This document shows, in pieces, positions 6,007 through 12,463 of a stretch of 15,014 nt of DNA. Below the pieces are notes generated by a model, which was given only the letters and a program-made list of their open reading frames with translations, had not been told where the DNA came from and did not search any database. This DNA comes from JAGOMX01 sp041738135. GTDB taxonomy: Bacteria > Pseudomonadota > Alphaproteobacteria > JAGOMX01. Location: NCBI GenBank assembly GCA_041738135.1, contig JBGSQK010000027.1, positions 1 to 15,014 on the forward strand, in the 5' to 3' direction. Each line of letters opens with the position of its first letter. Position 1 is the stretch's first letter. A program made the position numbers and the translations under genes.

Positions 6007-6942
6007 ATGAAACGCACGATATTAATTCTGGCAGGCTTAGTTGGAAGCATGCCTACTACGACAGCTCAAGCAAGTAGATCTCTTGTTGAGGTCAGTACAA
6101 AAAGATGTTTAATAAACACAACGCCCATATTGTATCATGGCCGTCACGCCATCAATAATTATAGCCCGAAGGCTGTCCATGATAATATTTTGCGTGTGCG
6201 CCCATTATCTAAACAGCAAAACACCCTGTCATCTCCTAGATATGACTTGCAATCATATATCTTTAAGAAGAGTTCAGGAAGTGAAAGAAAAGGAAACGAC
6301 TGTGACTTTAGTTTCCTCTACGGCTCAGTCGCAGCTTTTGCAGCATTTTCTGTATTCAATAGTTACACCATGGCGGACGAAGGAGACCAATGTGAAAAAA
6401 CAACATTTGTTATGCCATCTGAAGAAAATCTTTATCGCTCGTTGTTAGAAAGTGGGTTTGATGCTTTCTTTCTCGATAAATCTAACATATGTAAAAAGCT
6501 GTCTAACAAAAGCTTGGTTGAGAGCGAGTTACACTTTGAAATCAAGTGCGCTGTAGAGGATTATCTTAACTATTTCAATTCTTTCGACGGGAGTTTTGCA
6601 ACTAATTCAGAAATACAAGCTAATCAGATGCTAGGGCCTAGACTGTATTATGCTCTGAAGATCTTCAGAGGAGGAAATGTATATAGATTGCCCAAAGGTT
6701 TCGACATTGCAAAGCTTTTAAATGAATGGGAGTTCGAGGAATTTATATACAGAACAACTCTTGTGAATACGCTGGCAGGCAAAAGACTAACCAAATATGA
6801 ACTAGAACGGATAATTGATAACGCTGCGTTTGAGTGTGGTTTCTGCTCAAGTCGCGTAAAATTCAAGGCTGGACAACAACTTTTGTTAGATAAACTCATC
6901 ACTGCTTCAAGAAATGAAGGCGAGCTGAAAAAAAGAGTATAG
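6007..6942 (+). CDS. Exported or membrane protein of unknown function
   Basis: The protein has 311 residues from ATG 6007, preceded at 7 nt by AGGAG. MKRTILILAGLVGSMPTTTAQAS is a signal peptide with a good cleavage site near AQA-S. Residues about 24-95 are basic and low in pattern. Around residues 101-123 lies a hydrophobic stretch (FLYGSVAAFAAFSVF) that could be a single membrane segment. The C-terminal 180 residues look helical and charged, with several Cys (CKK, KCAV, FECGFC), ending ELKKRV. I recognise no family. The start is shared with the stub at 3320, so this signal-peptide type was used by at least two genes here. It is the second gene of the likely operon beginning at 5012, with 89 nt to the next start. 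Confidence 0.75.
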   Translation: MKRTILILAGLVGSMPTTTAQASRSLVEVSTKRCLINTTPILYHGRHAINNYSPKAVHDNILRVRPLSKQQNTLSSPRYDLQSYIFKKSSGSERKGNDCDFSFLYGSVAAFAAFSVFNSYTMADEGDQCEKTTFVMPSEENLYRSLLESGFDAFFLDKSNICKKLSNKSLVESELHFEIKCAVEDYLNYFNSFDGSFATNSEIQANQMLGPRLYYALKIFRGGNVYRLPKGFDIAKLLNEWEFEEFIYRTTLVNTLAGKRLTKYELERIIDNAAFECGFCSSRVKFKAGQQLLLDKLITASRNEGELKKRV

Positions 6943-7000
6943 AGATTGAGAAAGAATGACAGCAGGAGCTGGGTTCAGTTAGGAAATGATCAGTGACTAC

Positions 7001-7148
7001 AATTATTAATATACTAAATAGGAGAAATACGATGATGAATAAAGCTTTAATATTAACTACATGTCTTGGCCTAGCGATGGCTGGGGGTTCTTTGGCCTCA
7101 GACTGTAACAACATGGATGATCAAAATATCTCGCAAACTTCGGCGAGC
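7001..7148 (+). repeat. Leader plus signal-peptide module, copy 1
   Basis: The stretch from AATTATTAA through the ribosome binding site, double ATG, signal peptide and first mature residues repeats at 8256-8406. Over the 117 coding bases I count 17 differences, about 85% identity. The encoded proteins are unrelated after this point. Confidence 0.85.
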
Positions 7149-8186
7149 AATCTATTTACGAACCAAAGTTTTGCATCTTCCCAGACGACTGCTTGGATGG
7201 ATCTTGAATGGTCTGATGAGGTCTCGGTTTACCGGCCAGACTTTCGGAGTTTAAGGGTTTTTTCCATGACCTTTAGCGTACCAACGATTCAGAAGGAACC
7301 TGCTGTGGCTTCCAAAGCTGCGAACATCGTAATGGCTCAATCCCCCGATTATGTGATGGTTCGGGGTAATGTACAGGCTGTAGAGCAATTTCGTGCGCTT
7401 ATAACGAAACAGGGGTATGAAAGCAACTTATTCATTGCAACGGCACATACTGGCTCAGCGCCTTTCTGGGCACAGGCCGTTTGGGGTTCAAAGGCTCAAC
7501 TAGAAAGAGAAAAAGAGTTAGAAAGTCGGTACGTGTGGTGCGAACGAACCATAGGATGTGCACGATCTGTGTTACCTAACTTTGTATACTCCTTAGCCTC
7601 AATGACGCATAACCTTGAAAAACTCAAAGCTAATGTGCAGCTTGAAGAAATCTCCGAAAGTCCCTGCATAGTTCATGTTGCTGCTTCTGAAAGACAGTGT
7701 TTGATTTCCTTGTCTGGGTTTGATTTGGGTACTAAAACGCTTTATGGTGAGGCAGCAGCACAAAATCTTATGTATTGGCGTAAGGACGAAATAACGAAAA
7801 GCACACGATATCAAAATTCTGCTGACATCATTTTTATGGGCAGGTTTAATCATACCTACGAGCAGCTTGATCAAATTGATGTTCAACAGCTTGCTCATTA
7901 TTCAGCCCTAATCCATCTTGAGGATGAAGAATCTGAGCCTCTTCGTCATGATTATTTTACTTCATGCCTCGGTTGGGAGTATGATGATGTTTTTGCGAGC
8001 CCTACGTTCGATCAAGTTCGAGTGACCCTATATCCTATTAGTCGAGTGGAACGCATAATCAATCAAGATATAGGGAAGCTTAAAGAGCTGAAGGCTATGG
8101 CTTCTAACAAACGAAACGCCCTTATCCATCAACCAGTAATTGCGGCATTTGTGTATGATTATAATAAATCCAAATCACATTGGTAA
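7032..8186 (+). CDS. Exported protein of unknown function, shared signal-peptide module
   Basis: The start is ATG 7032, 7 nt after AGGAG (7020-7024). A second ATG follows at once. The longer GTG-initiated frame from 6993 runs through this ribosome binding site and is not needed. The product has 384 residues. MMNKALILTTCLGLAMAGGSLAS is a signal peptide, followed by NNMDDQNISQTSASN, nearly the same as in the protein at 8290. Beyond about residue 40 the two proteins differ completely. The body has no motif I can name. Notable segments are DYVMVRGNVQAVEQFRALI, which reads like an alpha/beta unit, a charged region LEREKELESRYVWCER, and a basic C-terminus YNKSKSHW. It is the third gene of the likely operon. 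The 103-bp gap to the next start contains a remnant of a DUF2608 gene's 3' end. Confidence 0.78.
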   Translation: MMNKALILTTCLGLAMAGGSLASDCNNMDDQNISQTSASNLFTNQSFASSQTTAWMDLEWSDEVSVYRPDFRSLRVFSMTFSVPTIQKEPAVASKAANIVMAQSPDYVMVRGNVQAVEQFRALITKQGYESNLFIATAHTGSAPFWAQAVWGSKAQLEREKELESRYVWCERTIGCARSVLPNFVYSLASMTHNLEKLKANVQLEEISESPCIVHVAASERQCLISLSGFDLGTKTLYGEAAAQNLMYWRKDEITKSTRYQNSADIIFMGRFNHTYEQLDQIDVQQLAHYSALIHLEDEESEPLRHDYFTSCLGWEYDDVFASPTFDQVRVTLYPISRVERIINQDIGKLKELKAMASNKRNALIHQPVIAAFVYDYNKSKSHW

Positions 8187-8195
8187 AAGCCTCTT

Positions 8196-8236
8196 CTTGA
8201 CTGGACTGGTTGCGATAAGTTGGAATAATACGTGAC
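8196..8236 (+). pseudogene. 3'-end remnant of a DUF2608-type HAD gene
   Basis: This stretch matches the 3' end of the intact HAD gene (5906-5946) at about 34 of 41 positions, crossing its stop codon into the 3' flank AATAATACGTGA. The residual codons read LDWTGCDKLE-stop against IDWIGWDKSE-stop. It begins 10 nt after the previous gene's stop. It therefore marks where a second HAD gene once ended, now replaced by the gene at 7032. Confidence 0.72.
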
Positions 8237-8255
8237 TATATTAAGATGATTTCGT

Positions 8256-8406
8256 AATTATTAACATGCTACCCAATAGGAGAAATACGATGATGAACAA
8301 AGCTTTAACACTAACTACATGTCTGGGCCTAACGCTGGCTGGGGCTTCCTTGGCATCAAACTCTAACAACATGGATGATCAAGATAGATCGCAAACCTCA
8401 GCTAGC
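8256..8406 (+). repeat. Leader plus signal-peptide module, copy 2
   Basis: This is the duplicate of 7001-7148, carrying AGGAG (8278-8282), the double ATG and codons for the signal peptide and NNMDDQ linker. It has a 3-bp longer leader than copy 1. Confidence 0.85.
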
Positions 8407-9735
8407 CAAAATGCGACAGGTACAAACCAAGCTTGCGAATGGCCAAAAAATGAACATGCTGTTGAGGAATTTGTGAATTCTTATCTCCATGTCCATAATC
8501 TAACCTCTGTTGCTGAACATGTTCAGGAACAAGCTGTTTTAAAGACTTTGCAATCCCTTGATTACCCGAAAAGTCAATTAGATACAAGCACTTTGCACCT
8601 CATCTTACAGTATTATTTCCCGAAGGAATCTATACAGATTCTCAATAAAAAGCTGTTTGATTTTCGCATTGATGATCTTTGCGATGCTTTACTCTCTTGC
8701 CCGCCCAATTTGGATATAACGCATGTAGCTAGAGCGCCAACACCATTAAATGCGGCAAGGGCTACATCTAACGAAACGGTTAACTATTATGGAATCCTAA
8801 AATTCATAGGACAATACACTGATGACAAGTCTGTTTATGATAAGTGTGTTGCAACCATCACAAAATTGTATGGCAAAGTCGAAGGTCCAATCATGGATGC
8901 AGATGAAGTCCTTTTTCTCATGGGGCAAAACAAAAATTTCTCCGGACAGAAAGGTTTCCAACAATTCAAACGCCCTAAGAATGCTTGTTTCCATAAGAAA
9001 AAAGACCTCCTGCGTTCAATTTACAGGCCAGATCCAGTGCAGAGTCGTCAATATGAGCAAACTAAACATGTATACGGTAGCTCACTGATAAGCATTATCA
9101 CTGGAGATAATAATGACTTATCAGAAGTCGCAAAAGTATTGCTCGTCAAACATTTTATGTGCAGCCATTTTTATATCCCCAAAAATACTGGTGAATTACT
9201 GGATTCTCGTCAAGTGGAAAGAGCATTAGGTGCCAAGGGAGCCATGTACTTTAAAATTGATTTGCGTGATACAGCATTACGTATTTTTACAAAGGAAACG
9301 GAGTTAAATCTTGCAGCAACTCAGATTGATCCAAAGCAATCAAACATTATAAAAGCGCAATCTATCGTTGAAGGCCTTACTCTTGATGATGCTTATGAGT
9401 TAATGGATGTTCTCGATAGGGACGTCAGATGTTGGGGAAAGGATCCAGATAACCTGGCTTTTGAGCTTCTGTTTTCCTTAAATATTGTCCCAGTGGATTC
9501 AGATATGGCTCACTATGCCATAAGACGAGCAGCACAATACGGCAATCTCGGGCGTGTAAAATATCTCGTTGACCTGGGAGTAAGCGTCAACCCTCCCTCC
9601 TATAAGCCTTTTAGACGGTGGATTTTTGAAGAAGATCAAACGTCTCCGTTAGCTCTTGCAACGTCTAAACGTTTTTCTCATGAAGGACCTCATCCGGAAG
9701 TTGAACAATTCCTAAAGGACGCCGGGGCAGAATAG
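8290..9735 (+). CDS. Exported protein with C-terminal ankyrin-like repeats
   Basis: ATG 8290 is 7 nt after AGGAG. An upstream in-frame ATG at 8266 precedes the ribosome binding site and is rejected. The product has 481 residues. MMNKALTLTTCLGLTLAGASLAS is a signal peptide, followed by a polar linker NNMDDQDRSQTSAS. A long, mostly helical region of unknown type runs to about residue 400. The last 75 residues read as ankyrin-like units: AIRRAAQYGNLGRVKYLVDLG with VSVNPP, then SPLALATSKRF and VEQFLKDAGAE ending at the stop. These have the helix-turn-helix pattern and terminal DAGA typical of ankyrin repeats, which bind proteins and are common in effectors of intracellular bacteria. Only about two units are clear. 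It is the last gene of the likely operon, followed by a hairpin at 9771-9806. Confidence 0.8.
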   Translation: MMNKALTLTTCLGLTLAGASLASNSNNMDDQDRSQTSASQNATGTNQACEWPKNEHAVEEFVNSYLHVHNLTSVAEHVQEQAVLKTLQSLDYPKSQLDTSTLHLILQYYFPKESIQILNKKLFDFRIDDLCDALLSCPPNLDITHVARAPTPLNAARATSNETVNYYGILKFIGQYTDDKSVYDKCVATITKLYGKVEGPIMDADEVLFLMGQNKNFSGQKGFQQFKRPKNACFHKKKDLLRSIYRPDPVQSRQYEQTKHVYGSSLISIITGDNNDLSEVAKVLLVKHFMCSHFYIPKNTGELLDSRQVERALGAKGAMYFKIDLRDTALRIFTKETELNLAATQIDPKQSNIIKAQSIVEGLTLDDAYELMDVLDRDVRCWGKDPDNLAFELLFSLNIVPVDSDMAHYAIRRAAQYGNLGRVKYLVDLGVSVNPPSYKPFRRWIFEEDQTSPLALATSKRFSHEGPHPEVEQFLKDAGAE

Positions 9736-9746
9736 GCCCCTTATGA

Positions 9747-9778
9747 TGAATAGGGAGAATACGATGATGGCTCAATGA
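9747..9778 (+). pseudogene. Third copy of the ribosome-binding/start module, reduced to a minigene
   Basis: GAATAGGGAGAATACGATGATG (split here as GAATAGGGAG and AATACGATGATG) copies the translation start of the genes at 7032 and 8290. After the double ATG only GCT CAA TGA follows, a four-codon frame (9764-9778). The following hairpin begins inside it. It is probably the join left when a further family member was lost. Confidence 0.6.
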
Positions 9779-9806
9779 CTACCAGCTGAAGCTGCTAGTC
9801 GTTGAG
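9771..9806 (+). terminator. Strong hairpin at the end of the four-gene operon
   Basis: A 16-nt arm, CTCAATGACTACCAGC, pairs with 9791-9806 at 14 of 16 positions (one of the two mismatches can form a G-U pair) around a TGAA tetraloop. The downstream tract is TATTTG and later ATTTTT, not a clean U-run. It sits 36 nt after the ankyrin-protein stop and is a fitting operon terminator. Confidence 0.65.
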
Positions 9807-9842
9807 TATTTGAAATTTAATCTATTTTTGAAATCCTCCCAG

Positions 9843-9879
9843 AAAATTGGTTAAAAACAGTCGCAGGTGGCAAAATGAC
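9843..9879. repeat. Degenerate intergenic repeat, possibly an IS-end remnant (copy 2)
   Basis: It contains AAAATTGGTTAAAA (9843-9856), identical to 456-469, and CAGGTGGCAAAATGAC (9864-9879), matching 421-436 at 14 of 16 positions. The blocks are in reverse order compared with copy 1. No transposase lies nearby. Confidence 0.4.
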
Positions 9880-9918
9880 ATGAAGTTGGTATGGTTAATG
9901 CATGTCGCTCAGCGGCGC

Positions 9919-9937
9919 CTGTTATAATTAATAACAG
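9919..9937 (+). promoter_or_regulatory. Extended -10 promoter within a palindrome, likely for the F-box-like gene
   Basis: TG-T-TATAAT (9920-9928) is a perfect extended -10 sequence. It sits in the 7-bp inverted repeat CTGTTAT/ATAACAG (9919-9925 and 9931-9937), which could be a repressor site over the -10. No good -35 is seen, and none of the TACGTA operators found elsewhere is present. The gene start is about 135 nt downstream. Confidence 0.42.
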
Positions 9938-10064
9938 AGTTATGAAAACGACTGATGGACCATACACCTATATCATTTTTTGTGTTAATTGATTTGGACC
10001 TACCTTAGCCAAAGCCCCTCTAACGAAGCCATTCATTTGGAGTGAGCAGTCAGGTGAGATTTTT

Positions 10065-12077
10065 ATGAGGAAACTACTTGTTCTTGTGATGTTTTTCTTT
10101 GTAGGTGAAACCCTTGCCTCTGCACCTTCTAGCGAATTGTCTATGGGCTTAGAGCGACCAGTCAGCACTACTCCTCATACTGATCCACAACAGCCACTTA
10201 CTCAAGCAAGAGTCATTGTAGATAGTTTAATGGGTTTTGATGACAGGTTTCTCTCCGATTTAATAAATAGAAACATCTACGTAGGCGATATGCGGGCATT
10301 AGCGCTGACATGTCGCAGAGCAAATAGAATACTTAATCAGTTATGGGACTACCTCAAGAGAAATCATCTAAATGTCGATCATAGTCAAACCATCATGGAG
10401 GCGGTAAAAGGAAGGCGTGCTTACGAACGCTTCTGTTATTTAGAATCCCAATGGGAATTTATGGCATATTTAGAACAAGGTTGGATGCCTTGCATAAACT
10501 CTTTCCCCATAGAAGTTAATAGGGACATGGGTATTTGTTCGTTGTGTGGAGATGATTCTGATCCTGCCGTGTTGAGAGCAAAATCCCGACTGATAAAATC
10601 CCGAGATGCGGTTGAAACTGAAATGCTTAAGGAAAAAAAGTTAGCTATAGCCTGTGGCGAGACTCAAGCAATTCTAAAGCAAGTAAGTGTTTTCGGCCTC
10701 AATGAGAAAGACCAAGATAGCCCGGAACTAGTTTCTGCTCGACGTAATTTGGATTATTGGGCTGCTAAGAAGCATCTTATGGCAATGTGGTTAAAAGCAA
10801 AGAATCTTCGCTCTAACAAATGGTACCGTGATGCACATTTTTATAACTATCAACCAGATCTTCCTGCAGCTCGCTCTCTTTATGAGAATCTCATAGGGCT
10901 AGGATCTGTCTCAGCCATGGCTTTTAAGCGCAAGCGTGTGGACCCCTTACGTAAACGAATTAAAAGATACAGTAACCGAGCCTGCTATGAGCAAGATGAA
11001 GAATCATATAGAAATCTCACTGATATTTTATGCGATTTAGGGCACAAAGAAGCATTTATTGATAAAGCACTCAACCTGCTTTATGGCCTTCGTGGCTACC
11101 CTTGTGATCTATACGCCGCAAGGGAATTATTGTGGGATGATGTCGCATGGAAGAAATTCTCTCCTGAAGATCGTGTCGGAATCTCATCAACTTTCAGGGA
11201 TAAGTATTGCTCAAGGTATCAGGAATACATATGTGGCGTACGCGTTAAGGCAGAATTCTACTTGGGGCTTTTTGGAAGTAAATATAGGCCAAATTTAGCT
11301 GATTCTGAGAGCGAAGATCAAGTTGATCAAGATGATAAAACCGAGGAGATGGAGCCTAAATATATCACGCAAGATCAGGTCGATTATGCCTATTGGCTCC
11401 TCATGTATTGGCTTTCTGACAAAATAGATTGCTCACAAACAAAGGGGCTTCTCACCTACGAATTACTAAAAATTAATGGAAGATCATTTGCGTTGACCAA
11501 TGAAATATCTCAAAGACTCATCGCGCTAGATAAATGTACACTCCAATATTTGATACAGGGCTTAAATCATAAAATCGTTGAACAGAACGACGTTCCAGAA
11601 GAGAAATATAAACTTGATATCATGCGAGAGGCACTGGAATGGGTCGAACAAATCACCCCACCTGATGAGGAGTTATCTTCAGTTGTATTTTATGAGAATA
11701 ATACACTTGAAAGAAATGATACTACTGCTAGACAGCCAGGCGTGTCTCAGCCATTCGTCAACCTAATCCTGAATAGCACCGCCGATGGTAAGCAGTCTTT
11801 GCTCGAAGATGCCTACAACTTATTGCCTGCTATCACCAACATGGCCTTACTTTTTGACGCATGGCTTTTTGTTGGCAATGAGATTGGGTCAGCGGAACAA
11901 AGGCCAATCAAAATGAGATTCGATGAAATTCAGCTCACCTGGGAAGAAACAGGAAAATATTATGACATAATAAAGAATCAGACAAGGTCTCAGTTTTATA
12001 ATGACGAATATCTGTCTTTTAAAAGTGTGGCGCAGCTATTTGCCATCATGCGTGACTATGTACCAATGAAAGAGTAA
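10065..12077 (+). CDS. Large exported protein with an F-box-like segment
   Basis: The protein has 670 residues. ATG 10065 has only a weak AGGTGAG 8 nt upstream, but the product opens with a clear signal peptide, MRKLLVLVMFFFVGETLAS. Residues about 55-90 (MGFDDRFLSDLINRN, GDMRALALTCRRANRIL) resemble an F-box: a helix, a D-M-RALALTCR core and a following helix. F-box proteins recruit targets to SCF ubiquitin ligases in eukaryotes, and intracellular bacteria use them as effectors. A C-x-x-C (CSLC, near residue 156) is followed by a long helical region with basic clusters (KRKRVDPLRKRIKRY). An acidic stretch, SESEDQVDQDDKTEEME, lies near residues 410-428. Parts such as DLYAARELLWDD hint at Sel1/TPR-like helical repeats, which I cannot confirm. 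It is followed by convergent terminators. Confidence 0.78.
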   Translation: MRKLLVLVMFFFVGETLASAPSSELSMGLERPVSTTPHTDPQQPLTQARVIVDSLMGFDDRFLSDLINRNIYVGDMRALALTCRRANRILNQLWDYLKRNHLNVDHSQTIMEAVKGRRAYERFCYLESQWEFMAYLEQGWMPCINSFPIEVNRDMGICSLCGDDSDPAVLRAKSRLIKSRDAVETEMLKEKKLAIACGETQAILKQVSVFGLNEKDQDSPELVSARRNLDYWAAKKHLMAMWLKAKNLRSNKWYRDAHFYNYQPDLPAARSLYENLIGLGSVSAMAFKRKRVDPLRKRIKRYSNRACYEQDEESYRNLTDILCDLGHKEAFIDKALNLLYGLRGYPCDLYAARELLWDDVAWKKFSPEDRVGISSTFRDKYCSRYQEYICGVRVKAEFYLGLFGSKYRPNLADSESEDQVDQDDKTEEMEPKYITQDQVDYAYWLLMYWLSDKIDCSQTKGLLTYELLKINGRSFALTNEISQRLIALDKCTLQYLIQGLNHKIVEQNDVPEEKYKLDIMREALEWVEQITPPDEELSSVVFYENNTLERNDTTARQPGVSQPFVNLILNSTADGKQSLLEDAYNLLPAITNMALLFDAWLFVGNEIGSAEQRPIKMRFDEIQLTWEETGKYYDIIKNQTRSQFYNDEYLSFKSVAQLFAIMRDYVPMKE

Positions 12078-12217
12078 CTGATCATTGACACCTTACTCTG
12101 CACCCGCAAAAAAAAGACAGGTGAATAAGAGATTTTTTCAGTCATGATAGAGGCGTGCACCGAAAACGCACATATATGGCATTGGATCATGCTACAGAAA
12201 TACTTTGCTGATTTGAT

Positions 12218-12277
12218 CTAGATAGTGTAGTCACGAGATAGCCATTTGGGCGGCTATGTCGTGACTACACTATCTAG
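12218..12277. terminator. Long hairpin with 26-bp arms between convergent genes
   Basis: Arms 12218-12243 and 12252-12277 are complementary at 25 of 26 positions around an 8-nt loop. The arms begin CTAGATAGTGTAGTCACGA. It may act as a bidirectional terminator for the genes ending at 12077 and 12464, but the arms are longer than a usual terminator and could be a palindromic repeat element. No U-run follows on either side. Confidence 0.6.
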
Positions 12278-12305
12278 GATTTCCTTTAAGGTTTAGATTA
12301 AAACA

Positions 12306-12334
12306 ACAAGCTTGCGGCACTGACTCAAGCTTGT
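12306..12334 (-). terminator. Likely intrinsic terminator of the HAD-derived gene
   Basis: On the minus strand, ACAAGCTTG pairs with CAAGCTTGT around an 11-nt loop and is followed by TGTTTTAAT. This is a reasonable stem plus U-rich tail about 130 nt past the stop at 12464. The remaining spacer shows nothing further. Confidence 0.55.
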
Positions 12335-12463
12335 GGGGAATGCTTCCGAGAGGGCATAAGGGGCGTAAGAAGATGACAAAAAACAAATACAGCTAAAAAT
12401 CAAGGTATGCTTAGCCAGCTATGCCTGCCAAATCTGATGAAATAATAGCTTAGTTGGCTAATC

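Noticed and set aside
6993..7031. A longer start for the unknown protein (GTG 6993)
   Set aside because: The extension encodes across the AGGAG that serves ATG 7032 and would bury the signal peptide. The same applies to ATG 8266 for the ankyrin protein.
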